From: COE1 sp910588595
Lineage (GTDB): Bacteria; Bacillota; Clostridia; Lachnospirales; Lachnospiraceae
Assembly (NCBI GenBank): GCA_948957135.1
Contig: CARDBT010000013.1
Location: 1 to 64,000, forward strand
Length of the DNA: 64,000 nt
Direction of reading: 5' to 3'
The notes under the pieces were generated by a model, which worked only from the letters and a program-made list of their open reading frames with translations, was not told the DNA's origin and searched no databases. Shown here piece by piece: positions 17,947 through 26,913 of the stretch. The translations under genes and the position numbers were made by a program. Within the stretch, counting starts at the first letter, position 1; each line of letters opens with the position of its first letter.

Positions 17947-18427
17947 AATCTTCCTCCTCACAATGCTCGCTCTCCATGATACAGCGAAGGTTTCTGCGAC
18001 CGCGGCTCAGACGGCTCTTTACAGTTCCTGCGGGAACGTGCATGATCCTGGCGATCTCCTCGATGGAATATCCCTCCAGATAGTACAGCACGATCGTCAG
18101 ACGGTATTCTTTTTTCAGCGCGCTCAGCGCCTCGTACAGATCAGCGTAATCCGCACTGCTGCACGCCTCCTCCTCCGGTTCCGTCCATATGGCGGCGCTC
18201 TTTTCCCGCTTTTTCAGCAGACTGTAGCACTCGTGGATCAGTATTCTGGTAAGCCATGTCCTGGCATACGCCTCCTGTTTCAGGGTGTTTAATTTGCCGA
18301 AGCCCGTAGCGATCGCCTCCTGCACCGCGTCCTCACAGTCCGCATCGTATTTCAGTATACTTTTTGATATGCGGTAAAGACTGTCTGTGGAAGAAAGCAC
18401 CACGCCGGCAAATGCTTCTTTGTCCAT
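17930..18427 (-). CDS. ECF-type RNA polymerase sigma factor
   Basis: A 165-residue sigma-70 family factor. Region 2 is at about residues 10-75 (ILKYDADCEDAVQEAIATGF, then ARTWLTRILIHECYSLLKK). Region 4 is at about 105-150 (LTIVLYYLEGYSIEEIARIM, then VPAGTVKSRLSRGRRNL). It should redirect polymerase in response to the membrane partner encoded immediately downstream. Autoregulation is usual for such pairs, but no clear ECF promoter was recognised upstream. Confidence 0.92.
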   Translation of the reverse strand: MDKEAFAGVVLSSTDSLYRISKSILKYDADCEDAVQEAIATGFGKLNTLKQEAYARTWLTRILIHECYSLLKKREKSAAIWTEPEEEACSSADYADLYEALSALKKEYRLTIVLYYLEGYSIEEIARIMHVPAGTVKSRLSRGRRNLRCIMESEHCEEEDYENEL

Positions 18428-18617
18428 TATATTCTCTCCTTTCCTCTTTGGAACTCGTTTACACCTATTAGAGGAATAACGCCCCCAAATGGTTCCCGAT
18501 CGTTCAGATCACTCTCAATTTTATCCGAATCTGTGGTACACTATAAACAGCGCCTCTCTTTTTTGTGCAGAGATTGAGAGGACATGCGGCACAGACTTGG
18601 TTTATAATCATGATCAG

Positions 18618-18633
18618 ATGTACTTTTGTACAT
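18618..18633 (+). promoter_or_regulatory. Palindrome upstream of the AraC/GyrI gene
   Basis: ATGTAC-TTTT-GTACAT, perfect 6-bp arms, ends 21 bp before the ATG of the AraC/GyrI regulator. It could be an operator or a small leader hairpin. No function is shown. Confidence 0.35.
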
Positions 18634-18654
18634 TATAAAACATGGAGGTATTTT

Positions 18655-19506
18655 ATGGAATGGATCAAACGGCTCAACGAGAGTATGTGTTACATCGAGG
18701 AACACCTGACAGATGAGATCGATTGCGAACAGCTCGGGCGGATCGCCTGCTGCTCTGCCTATCATTTTCAGAGAATGTTCACTTACATGGCAGGGGTTAC
18801 GCTGTCAGAGTATATCCGCAGGCGGAAAATGTCCCTGGCGGCAGTCGATCTGCAGGGCGGGGACGCCAGGGTCATCGACGTCGCGGAAAAGTACGGATAT
18901 CACTCCCCGACGGCATTCAACAGGGCTTTCCAGGGAATCCACGGCATCGCTCCCTCCGCGGTCAGAAACGAGGGCGTTGCCATAAAAACCTACCCTCCGA
19001 TCACTTTTCAAATAATTGTCAAAGGAGCAGAAGAAATGAATTATCGGATCGAGAAAAAAGACGCGTTCCGCATTGTCGGCATATCCGCACCGCTCAACAG
19101 GGAAATCGAGAACAACTTTATGATCGTGCCTAAGATGTGGGAGGACGCCGCTGTCAGCGGCACGATACAGAAACTTGCAGAAATGATGGACACCCCCATC
19201 AAGGGGCTCCTCGGCGTGAGCGTCTGCAACGACGAGGAAGCCTGGAAATACTACATCGCTGTGGCAAGCACTGCGGAAAACAGCGGGTTTGACGACTACA
19301 CCGTGCCCGCGTCCACCTGGGCAGTCTTTCCGGGCAGCGGCACGAACCAGTCCATACAGGAACTGGAGCGGCGCATTGTGACAGAGTGGCTTCCGACCTC
19401 CGGATATGAGTATGCAAATGCGCCGGACATCGAAGTGTATCTGAATCCGGATCCGCAGAATGCGCAGTATGAGGTGTGGATCCCTGTAAGGCGGGCAGGG
19501 GAGTGA
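18655..19506 (+). CDS. AraC-family regulator with GyrI-like effector domain
   Basis: A 283-residue transcription factor. The N-terminal AraC DNA-binding domain has two helix-turn-helix units (DEIDCEQLGRIACCSAYHF and VIDVAEKYGYHSPTAFNRAF). From about residue 120 comes a GyrI/BmrR-like SOUL-fold domain (YRIEKKDAFRIVGISAPL, ending VEVYLNPDPQN-like), which binds small amphipathic or drug-like ligands in Rob- and BmrR-type proteins. ATG 18655 is chosen because GGAGG lies just upstream. No transporter gene is adjacent, so its targets are unknown. Confidence 0.9.
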   Translation: MEWIKRLNESMCYIEEHLTDEIDCEQLGRIACCSAYHFQRMFTYMAGVTLSEYIRRRKMSLAAVDLQGGDARVIDVAEKYGYHSPTAFNRAFQGIHGIAPSAVRNEGVAIKTYPPITFQIIVKGAEEMNYRIEKKDAFRIVGISAPLNREIENNFMIVPKMWEDAAVSGTIQKLAEMMDTPIKGLLGVSVCNDEEAWKYYIAVASTAENSGFDDYTVPASTWAVFPGSGTNQSIQELERRIVTEWLPTSGYEYANAPDIEVYLNPDPQNAQYEVWIPVRRAGE

Positions 19507-19521
19507 ACTTCACTCCCCTGC
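19495..19521. terminator. Hairpin between convergent genes
   Basis: A 27-nt perfect palindrome with 13-nt arms GCAGGGGAGTGAA and TTCACTCCCCTGC around one central base. It overlaps the end of the AraC/GyrI gene and ends one base before the MCP stop. T-runs are lacking, so it is either a weak terminator or an RNA-end stabiliser for both transcripts. Confidence 0.5.
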
Positions 19522-21522
19522 TTAAACCCTGAAAGATGCCACTGTCTGGTTCAGGAGCGCACTCAGGCGAAACAGTTCCTGCATCTGCTCCATGACAGCT
19601 GCAGAATTTTTGTCGGAGCTCTCCGCAGACCGCTCCACCTTTTCCATGAACTCCGCTATCTCACTGATAAGCCCCGTGATCTCTGTGATCGACGCATCGA
19701 TGTCAGCCATGCTGGCACTCATCTCCTCTGACGATGCCCCCAGGTCATTGGAAATGTCATTATAAAATGCCGCGTCCTGCTGATACATCTGTGCCAGCGC
19801 AGTCATTTCCTGATAATCTTCCATCACTTTGCCGTTCATGAAATTCAGCAGCTTCTCAGAATTTTGGGAAAGAAAATCGACGTTCTGCACCACGCTCTCC
19901 GTCACTTTGCGGATCTGGTCAACCGCCAGTCTTGAGTGGTCCGCAAGCTCTCTGATCTCCTCCGCGACAACAGAAAACCCTTTTCCAGCCTCGCCAGCCC
20001 GCGCCGCCTCTATGGAGGCGTTGAGCGCCAGGAGGTTCGTCTGCGAGCTGATCGAGAGGATCTCCTCTGTCAGGGTATCGATCTCCTGTACCCTTTTGCT
20101 GTCCGCGATCGCCCGCTCAAGATCGGCACGCGTCTCCTGATAGAGTGCCACAGCCTCCTTTGCAGACCGGCTGGAGGCCTCATGCCGCTTTCTGGCGCGC
20201 TCCATGATACTGCCGGACTGCCCCACTGCCTCTCCTGCCTTTTTCGCGACCTTCTCGATCGCGTCTCCCAGTTCCTGTCCGTTATTTCTGATGCTGTCTG
20301 TCAGCCCGCGCGCCTGCAGTGTCTGCACCATCACCCTGATGACCAGCTCGGAGATACCGGAGATCTCCTGGTTTAATGCCGTCATTTTTGCAGAGGTCCC
20401 CTCCGCGATCATGCCGATATTTTCGGCGTCCTTCTTTGTGTTCAGTATGATCTCACGGATCTGCTGGCGCACCTCCGTCGTCGCCGTCCGGATCTGCTCT
20501 GTCTCGTTTTTGTACGCCTTCGGGATCGCTTTCTCAACGACCATGCTCTCCGAGAAATCTCCCGACGCAAACTGCTTGAGCATCTGGATCGGCGCGAGCA
20601 TTTTTCCGATCAGCCCTGCCATGAACACCGCCACAAACGCGATGACCACCAAAGCGATCACGGCGGCTATCATGATCATGGCGGCAAGAGACTGCGTGAC
20701 ATTTGCCGTCGGCACGACAACCCCCAGTTTCCATCCGCTTCCGTCGATGTCCGACACCGCAAAGTAGCACTCGCTGCCGTCATAGTCTGTAAACCGGACC
20801 ACATCCTGTTCCTTTCCCGTGATCAATGTCCCCAGCTCCGGCATGATATCTGTTGCGATAACAGCATTGTCCGCTGTTGGCTCATAGCTTTTGTTCCTGT
20901 GCGCCACATACTGACCGCTGCTGTCCACCAGAAATCCGTATGCGCCCTCCGCATAGTCGATGCTGCCCGTCAGGTCCGTCACAGTGCCGAGCGTGACATC
21001 CAGACCGATGACACCGGCAAGCTCACCATCGATATAGACCGGTGACGCGATCGTCGCGCACATCTGATTTGTCAGCACATCCCAGTAGGGATCTGTCACG
21101 ATGACCGCTCTTTCCTGTGCCGCCTGCTGATACCACCCGCGCTGTACAGGGTCATAGCCATCCGGTATCTCCGCCGCCTGGTTCGACTGGATAAATCTGC
21201 TGTCCTTCGTCCCGCAATACAGATTTAAGAGTTCCTCCCTGCCCGATGCATGCGCGTCCACCACCGACTGCACTGTATCGGTCTCGATGCTTTTCCCGGT
21301 CTCGATACTCGACGACGCCCCGTCTGCGATCATTTTTTCGATCTCGATCCAGGTGTTGATCTCCTCCGCGTACTTATCCGCACCAAGCCGCAGCGCCTGT
21401 GTCTGATCCTGGATCATGCGCTTTCCCGCGACCGCGATGATCCCCACTGTCGTCAGCAGGATACTCGCCACCACGATCCCGATCACGCTGAATGTCAGTT
21501 TCCCTTTAATCGTCCTCAACAA
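19522..21522 (-). CDS. Methyl-accepting chemotaxis protein
   Basis: A 666-residue chemoreceptor. TM1 is at about residues 10-32. A dCache-type periplasmic sensor follows (RGWYQQAAQERAVIVTDPYWD, GVIGLDVTLGTVTDL). TM2 is at about 280-305, then HAMP (LAPIQMLKQFASGDFSE). The signalling hairpin tip is EILSISSQTNLLALNASIEA, AARAGEAGKGFSVVAEEIRELA. The Cache motif suggests an amino acid or carboxylate ligand. The start appears to be TTG at 21522, with GGGAGGG about 10 nt upstream. No flagellar or che genes are in the window, so it presumably feeds a system elsewhere. Confidence 0.93.
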   Translation of the reverse strand: MLRTIKGKLTFSVIGIVVASILLTTVGIIAVAGKRMIQDQTQALRLGADKYAEEINTWIEIEKMIADGASSSIETGKSIETDTVQSVVDAHASGREELLNLYCGTKDSRFIQSNQAAEIPDGYDPVQRGWYQQAAQERAVIVTDPYWDVLTNQMCATIASPVYIDGELAGVIGLDVTLGTVTDLTGSIDYAEGAYGFLVDSSGQYVAHRNKSYEPTADNAVIATDIMPELGTLITGKEQDVVRFTDYDGSECYFAVSDIDGSGWKLGVVVPTANVTQSLAAMIMIAAVIALVVIAFVAVFMAGLIGKMLAPIQMLKQFASGDFSESMVVEKAIPKAYKNETEQIRTATTEVRQQIREIILNTKKDAENIGMIAEGTSAKMTALNQEISGISELVIRVMVQTLQARGLTDSIRNNGQELGDAIEKVAKKAGEAVGQSGSIMERARKRHEASSRSAKEAVALYQETRADLERAIADSKRVQEIDTLTEEILSISSQTNLLALNASIEAARAGEAGKGFSVVAEEIRELADHSRLAVDQIRKVTESVVQNVDFLSQNSEKLLNFMNGKVMEDYQEMTALAQMYQQDAAFYNDISNDLGASSEEMSASMADIDASITEITGLISEIAEFMEKVERSAESSDKNSAAVMEQMQELFRLSALLNQTVASFRV

Positions 21523-21566
21523 AATGATATCCCTCCCATACCCTCTGGGTGCCCGTATACATAAAT

Positions 21567-21613
21567 GTAAGTTGCCAAGACCTCCCTTAAAAATGAGCTC
21601 TCTGGCAACTTAC
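21567..21613 (-). promoter_or_regulatory. Leader hairpin upstream of the MCP gene
   Basis: GTAAGTTGCCA and TGGCAACTTAC, 11-bp perfect arms, enclose a loop carrying a purine-rich AAGGGAGG (minus strand) about 45 nt upstream of the MCP start. It may be a leader structure, or a terminator from an upstream transcript. No known riboswitch core was recognised. The remainder of 21523-21906 holds the coding remnant at 21720-21906. Confidence 0.4.
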
Positions 21614-21719
21614 AGGCGCAATAAACTGCCGCAGCAATCTATTCTGATATCATTATATGAAGCCAATTGTAGAAATGAAATATATGCGGAACAAATCGCA
21701 GTTTTTATGGCATAATTTG

Positions 21720-21906
21720 TCACAATGCCTCGTCTGACTCAAGCTGTCTGACCATGCAGTCGAAATCCAGATGAATCCCCGGCTCGCAGATCTGATTTTG
21801 CAGATGGCTGTGCATCTTCAGACAGTCTCCTCCCACAGATCCATAAAATAATTTTGCAAGGTGCCCTGCCACGACATCCACAGCAAAAAAGCCGGGATAG
21901 ATTGTG
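21720..21906 (-). pseudogene. Possible 3' gene remnant
   Basis: The minus strand has about 60 open codons ending in TGA at 21720-21722. They encode a protein-like segment (DTIYPGFFAVDVVAGHLAKL, then CEPGIHLDFDCMVRQLES). There is no convincing start: an in-frame stop lies just upstream, inside the M50-like gene's end. It reads like the C-terminus of a lost gene, or a short overlapping gene starting at GTG. The family is not recognised. Confidence 0.35.
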
Positions 21907-22446
21907 TCAGTTATCTTCTTTCAAACCCTTGATCACTGCCCAGTAGTTTTGAATGATCCTTTTCTTCCATGCGATAAAGATGCAGCCGCAAAATACGACG
22001 GTCGCTCCGAGCATCACCACCCATGGGCTTATCCCGGAATTATGGATAAACTTCGAGACATCATCATTTTGGGGGGCTTTGCCAGCCAGATATAATATGG
22101 GCACAAGGATCCACGAAAGAACGGAACAGACAGGAGCGATCAAAAATAAGTACGAACAGATCCTATAGCGCGTACTTTTTATATTGTCCCGGTAAGTCAA
22201 CATGTATGCGACCGCCGCAAGGACAGGCAGCAGCATCCCCGCAATATTCGTGAGCGATAATGTCACTGCGGTAAACGTGCCGCCCTCATAAGTCGTATAT
22301 GCGCCCAAAACGCTAAATTTTGTGATGCGGGCGCCACAGAGTACGGCGACCAGGGCATGCCCTCCTTCATGCAAAATAATATACACAGGAAGGCTCACCA
22401 AAATACTCGCTACCGCGAACAACGTTGTTCTCACTCTCAAACTCAT
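21907..22446 (-). CDS. M50-like (site-2-protease-type) membrane protein
   Basis: A 179-residue integral membrane protein with five or so hydrophobic segments and the zinc-binding motif HEGGH (in YIILHEGGHALVAVLCGARI) in the first TM pair. This is the HExxH signature of peptidase M50B-like proteins. The second, distal metal ligand is not obvious, so proteolytic activity is uncertain. ATG 22446 is chosen for its GAGGTG site. The longer reading overlaps the upstream gene. It lies 10 bp after the AAA/PD-(D/E)XK gene and is probably cotranscribed with it. Confidence 0.68.
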   Translation of the reverse strand: MSLRVRTTLFAVASILVSLPVYIILHEGGHALVAVLCGARITKFSVLGAYTTYEGGTFTAVTLSLTNIAGMLLPVLAAVAYMLTYRDNIKSTRYRICSYLFLIAPVCSVLSWILVPILYLAGKAPQNDDVSKFIHNSGISPWVVMLGATVVFCGCIFIAWKKRIIQNYWAVIKGLKEDN

Positions 22447-22456
22447 TGAACACACC

Positions 22457-24172
22457 TCACACTTTTTGACCGGGCAAAACATCTGACACAACCTTACAGC
22501 GCTTTTTGTAGCACGCGATTCCGTACCGATATATCGTCTTCATTCCGTTGTCGATCAGTGCTTCCTCATATCCCCGATCCCGGATCTGACGCAACGCCTC
22601 CGCGCAGGCATCGTCAAAAGCAGCATTTTCCGCGTATTTTAGTTCAATGATGATCCCTATATCCCTATCCTCCACCTCGATGCTGATATCACTGCAGCCC
22701 TCGCCGGACTCTGCGTTTGATGAGACACGCCAGTCATCCATATGTGCGAAAAGCCCCAATAAGATACCGTGATAAAAATTTTCCTTCCTGCTTTTCCTCA
22801 CATTGACATCCCGGATACTGATGGTCTTTCTCAGATATGAAGTAAAACCTTCCTCGATCGCAGCCACATCATTTTCCACAAACGCCCTGCAGAAATCTGC
22901 CAGTTTATGACTGTCCCTCGCCGCTTCCTCGTCAAACCATTCCCGGATCTGCCGCGCATAGATCCAACGGATCTCCCTGTTTGGAATCACAAGTTCTGTA
23001 AGCCCGCTCTCATCCTCACCGCGCTGTGTGAGATACCCTGTCGTGAAGAGAATGCTCCATAGATTGTCTATCGTGGAATCCAGATCCCTGTAGGTCAGTT
23101 CCTGATGGATCTCCTTCTTGACGCTTCCGCCATCGATCAGAAGTTCGATCTCGTTTCTGGTGGCAGCTTTCGCCCTGTCGATAAACTTCCGCACCAGGTC
23201 GTTGCTGCTCGTATTGACCCAGTAATTCCGCGGCTCTGTGGCATTTCCGCCGCGCAGATCACCGCAGTAATTGATCACATCCCACGGACAGTAAACTTCC
23301 AGATCCCCAAACGTATATCCATCATACCACTCCTTTATTGCTTCATACTGATCCATAAACCCATAATATTCAAGTATCTGCCGGACTTCCTTGTCCGTAA
23401 AGCCAAAATGCTCATTGTAAAGGACATCCTTGACTGTATACACATTCATATTATTCAGCCCCGTAAATATGCTCTCTTTCGACACGCGCAGACAGCCTGT
23501 GAGCACTGCAAAATAAAGGCTGCTGTTCGTTTTTAATGCCTTGCCGAACATCGCCCTGACAAAATCAACCATCTCATCATAGTACCCTGATCGATACGCC
23601 TTATCAAGCGGCACATCATACTCATCGATCAGCAGGATCACTTTCCGGTCATAATATTTTTCCAGAAACTGTGTCAGCAAAAAGAGACTTTCCTGCATCA
23701 GCTCGTCAGGCACTGTATAGAGTCCCTCTCTGCTCACATGGACCAGTGCCTCATACTGCCGACGTTCCATCTCAGTCAGACAGTCACTCTGTGCCAGACA
23801 CGAAAACCTGGCTGCCTCCCTCGCAATGATCGAGCGCAGTTTGTCCTTCGCATCGGCAAAGTTCACTCCCACTGCTTCCTTTAAAGTGATTGAAATGACC
23901 GGGAATTTCCCCATGTACTCGTCGCACAGCTCCTTTTCGTCGGAGATGGCCAATCCGTCAAAAAGCGCACGGTCACTGCCCGCCTCAAAGAAATATTTGA
24001 GCATGCTCATATTCAACGTCTTGCCAAAACGCCTCGGACGTGTAAACAGATTGACTTTTCCCAGATTCCGCAGCAGATCCCTGATCAGTCCCGTCTTGTC
24101 CACATAATAAAAATCCAATGTCCGTATTTCCTCGAAATCCTCGATCCCCATCGGAAGCCTTGTCTTTCTCAT
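22457..24172 (-). CDS. AAA-ATPase-like/PD-(D/E)XK protein (DUF1703 type)
   Basis: A 571-residue protein with the N-terminal AAA-ATPase-like domain typical of this family: MGIEDFEEIRTLDFYYVDKT, Walker A-like FTRPRRFGKTLNMSML, and Walker B-like VILLIDEYDVPLDKA. The C-terminal PDDEXK_9 nuclease-like domain has the acidic residues and lysine in SIEVEDRDIGIIIELKYAEN. Such genes are often present in many copies in Bacteroidetes and Clostridia genomes. Their role, mobile or defence-related, is not settled. ATG 24172 is chosen because family similarity begins there. Confidence 0.92.
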   Translation of the reverse strand: MRKTRLPMGIEDFEEIRTLDFYYVDKTGLIRDLLRNLGKVNLFTRPRRFGKTLNMSMLKYFFEAGSDRALFDGLAISDEKELCDEYMGKFPVISITLKEAVGVNFADAKDKLRSIIAREAARFSCLAQSDCLTEMERRQYEALVHVSREGLYTVPDELMQESLFLLTQFLEKYYDRKVILLIDEYDVPLDKAYRSGYYDEMVDFVRAMFGKALKTNSSLYFAVLTGCLRVSKESIFTGLNNMNVYTVKDVLYNEHFGFTDKEVRQILEYYGFMDQYEAIKEWYDGYTFGDLEVYCPWDVINYCGDLRGGNATEPRNYWVNTSSNDLVRKFIDRAKAATRNEIELLIDGGSVKKEIHQELTYRDLDSTIDNLWSILFTTGYLTQRGEDESGLTELVIPNREIRWIYARQIREWFDEEAARDSHKLADFCRAFVENDVAAIEEGFTSYLRKTISIRDVNVRKSRKENFYHGILLGLFAHMDDWRVSSNAESGEGCSDISIEVEDRDIGIIIELKYAENAAFDDACAEALRQIRDRGYEEALIDNGMKTIYRYGIACYKKRCKVVSDVLPGQKV

Positions 24173-24252
24173 CCTATCCCTGCTCTCCTGAATGACTGTT
24201 GTTACAATGATTATATACCAAAAAGCGGATTTCCTCAATCATAAAGTTGGGG

Positions 24253-25548
24253 CTACGTCAGATCACCGTTAGCGGGATTGTCGAGCACCTTGCCGCTCTC
24301 GTCAAAACGCGAGCCGTGGCAGGCACAGTCCCACGAGTGCTCGGCGGGGTTCCATTTCAGCGCACAGCCGAGGTGGGGGCAGCGCTTTTTTGTCGGTGTG
24401 AGCAGATTCTTGATCGATTCAAAACCATTTACAAAGAGCTGCGGTCTGATGATACTGCGCGACGGGTCAAACGCTTCCTCAAATCCATTGTGTCTGCCGC
24501 AGATCCTGTCGCTGAGCAGCACCGCCGATAACATTGCGCCTGTCATCCCCCATTTGTTGAAGCCGCTCGCGGTGTAGAGATTCGCCGTGTTTTTTGAATA
24601 TCTGCCGATGTACGGGATATGGTCAAGACTCATGCAGTCCTGCGCCGCCCAGAAATATCTCTCGGTGGCATGAGGATACTGTTCCCTGGCAAACTGCCTC
24701 AGTTCATCCCAGTTTCCGCCGCTTTTGCCCGTGCGGTGCCCTCCGCCGCCCAAAAGCAGCAGATCGCCGTAATTTCGAAAGGAAAAGCCGGTCCTGGATT
24801 CGTCAACGTACATTCCGTCAACGTTCTGCGCATTTTCCAGCGCCATCACATAAGAACGGTGCTGATACAGTTTCAGGAAATAGCTTCCGTGCTTGTTGAT
24901 CATCGGAAAATGCGTCGTGACGATGACTTTGCCCGCGCTGATCCTTGCGCGGTCCGTGACAGCCGTCGTGCCCTCCATTTCCCGCACAAAAGTGTGCTCA
25001 TAGATGTTCAGTCCCTTTGCGACCGCATACAGAAATCGGAGCGGGTGGAACTGTGCCTGGTCGTCAAAGCAGACTGCTCCCACAGTGTTTATTGGCAGGG
25101 GCAGGTCTTTTGCAAACACGGCGTTATAGCCGATCTTTGAGAGTGCACTGATCTCGTCCTCGAGCTTTTGGCGGTCATCCGTGGCATATACATAATTGTT
25201 TTTTATCTCATATCCGCAGTCGATCTCCCTGCACAATGCAGCGTATTTCCCAAATGCCATGCGGTTTGCCTGCAAGTACATGTCCGCCCTTTCCAGACCG
25301 CTGCTTTGCAGCATCTTATGATAGCACAGACCGTGCTGAAAAGTGATCTTTGCAGTTGTGTTTCCCGTTGTCCCGCCGCAGATCCTGTCCTTCTCGACCA
25401 GAACATAGGGCACGTCGTTCTGCTGCAGAAAATACGCGGTCAGGATTCCGGCAATGCCGCCCCCTATGATCAGGACATCCGTTTCCACATCACTTTCCAG
25501 TGTCGGAAACTCATGGCGGGTGACAGTTTCATTCCAGAGTGATCTCAC
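24253..25548 (-). CDS. FAD-dependent oxidoreductase with C-terminal Rieske domain
   Basis: A 431-residue protein joining a DAO-type flavoprotein (VLIIGGGIAGILTAYFLQQN binds the ADP part of FAD; GGTTGNTTAKITFQHG) to a short Rieske [2Fe-2S] domain. The latter has both ligand boxes, CPHLGCALKW and CACHGSRF, and matches the YhfW-like family. The physiological substrate is unknown. The start is GTG at 25548 with an AGGA site upstream. The gene appears single and faces no obvious partner. Confidence 0.88.
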   Translation of the reverse strand: MRSLWNETVTRHEFPTLESDVETDVLIIGGGIAGILTAYFLQQNDVPYVLVEKDRICGGTTGNTTAKITFQHGLCYHKMLQSSGLERADMYLQANRMAFGKYAALCREIDCGYEIKNNYVYATDDRQKLEDEISALSKIGYNAVFAKDLPLPINTVGAVCFDDQAQFHPLRFLYAVAKGLNIYEHTFVREMEGTTAVTDRARISAGKVIVTTHFPMINKHGSYFLKLYQHRSYVMALENAQNVDGMYVDESRTGFSFRNYGDLLLLGGGGHRTGKSGGNWDELRQFAREQYPHATERYFWAAQDCMSLDHIPYIGRYSKNTANLYTASGFNKWGMTGAMLSAVLLSDRICGRHNGFEEAFDPSRSIIRPQLFVNGFESIKNLLTPTKKRCPHLGCALKWNPAEHSWDCACHGSRFDESGKVLDNPANGDLT

Positions 25549-25770
25549 TATTCACAATCCTTTCGTTTTCAATGTTTGGCAGATTGTGAACTGCATAGAA
25601 GCAGCTTAACAATCCCATGCAGCATTGTAGTATTTTTCTTTACAATTCTTTTATAATATTTCCGCACATTTATCAATTTATTCGAGATGACACAAATATG
25701 TTTTCCCTTCGCCCCTCAGCCCACACACCGCCTCAGCGCCCTGCTTCTCCTACACAGAACTGCACAAAAT

Positions 25771-25797
25771 AATCGAGCAGGATCCTCCCGCTCGATT
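25771..25797 (-). terminator. Terminator after the alpha/beta hydrolase gene
   Basis: Stem AATCGAGC/GCTCGATT with an 11-nt loop, followed on the minus strand by ATTTT. It is a Rho-independent terminator shortly after the stop at 25812. The stretch 25549-25770 shows nothing else I can support. Confidence 0.75.
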
Positions 25798-25811
25798 TCT
25801 ACGCGTATTCT

Positions 25812-26873
25812 CTATTTACCGATCGCATCCGTATAAAAGTCAACAATTTTTTCAAACAGTTCCTCATCGATCTGAGATGTCAGCTGCTTGTCGATGGTAT
25901 CGTTCCACTCTTTCTTGATCTCGTCTGGAACTTCATTCTGATACTCCTCCAAAATGAGACTGTACTCCTGATTTAATTGTTCCATGTACTCCATGCGCTC
26001 CGGACTATGATCCATCATCAGATTGCCGTGCTCCCTGCCCTCGAGCAGAACAAACTGCACATCATCTCTCGTAACCTTGTCCCGGTTAGCGTAGATGCAG
26101 GGACCATCGAAGCCGACAAAATCATCCAAGTCTCCCTGAATGATCATCACCGCTGTATGCTTTGCGCGGTTGATCCCGCTTGTCGCCGTGAGATTCATCT
26201 TTTCTCCAAACTTTGCGCGCAGCACCATCCAGATAAATGGTTTCTCAATGCAGGCAAAAGAACCAATAAGACTCTTCCCCACATAGGTCATCTCCTCAAG
26301 ACTGTTGTTGTATCCTGCCAGGCTGGCAACCGCTATGATATCATGGTCATAGTTCAGGATAGCCGTCGTCGCAAAACCTCCCCAGCTATGACCGTACAGA
26401 CAGATCGGAAGTCCGTCAAACACTGGATTCTGCTCGACGTAGATCAATGCATTGTCGAGATCGATCACCGACTGTACAAGCCCGACACAGCTGTCGCCGG
26501 TCGAAGCGCCGCTCCCAGTGTTATCATAGGCAAATACCATAAATCCGTTGTCCACAAAATATTTTGTCTCGCCTATATATCCCTCCGAATCCGAACCAAG
26601 CCCATGGGATACCACCACCAATCCCTTTGTATTGTCCTTTCCATAGATATAGCCTGTCAGCGTCTCGTCCCCAGAGGGAAACGTCACCGTCTCCCTCTCA
26701 AAATCCTCATAGTCTGCCCATCGCATATACTCAGAATACTTCTTCTGCTCACTCCTGTTAAAATATTGTCTCATGAAATGATTGATCAATGCAAAAGAGA
26801 CAACAACGAAAATAACTGCCAAAACGCCAACCACGATCATAAAAATCTTCAAAAGCCTGCCGCTTTTCCTCAT
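25812..26873 (-). CDS. Membrane-anchored alpha/beta hydrolase
   Basis: A 353-residue protein with one N-terminal TM segment (KIFMIVVGVLAVIFVVVSFALI, residues about 9-30) and an extracytoplasmic alpha/beta-hydrolase domain. The nucleophile elbow GHSWGG, the acid loop GDLDDFVG and the histidine in GREHGNLM make a plausible triad. The oxyanion-side motif VVSHGLGSDSEGY resembles BEM46/serine aminopeptidase-like lipases. The substrate is unknown. The protein ends with an acidic helical tail. Confidence 0.87.
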   Translation of the reverse strand: MRKSGRLLKIFMIVVGVLAVIFVVVSFALINHFMRQYFNRSEQKKYSEYMRWADYEDFERETVTFPSGDETLTGYIYGKDNTKGLVVVSHGLGSDSEGYIGETKYFVDNGFMVFAYDNTGSGASTGDSCVGLVQSVIDLDNALIYVEQNPVFDGLPICLYGHSWGGFATTAILNYDHDIIAVASLAGYNNSLEEMTYVGKSLIGSFACIEKPFIWMVLRAKFGEKMNLTATSGINRAKHTAVMIIQGDLDDFVGFDGPCIYANRDKVTRDDVQFVLLEGREHGNLMMDHSPERMEYMEQLNQEYSLILEEYQNEVPDEIKKEWNDTIDKQLTSQIDEELFEKIVDFYTDAIGK

Positions 26874-26913
26874 GCCAACATATTCTCTCCTTTAAACACC
26901 CCACAAAATAGTT

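Noticed and set aside
21523..21620. Cyclic di-GMP riboswitch upstream of the MCP gene
   Set aside because: There is a hairpin, but none of the conserved GEMM core sequence was found.
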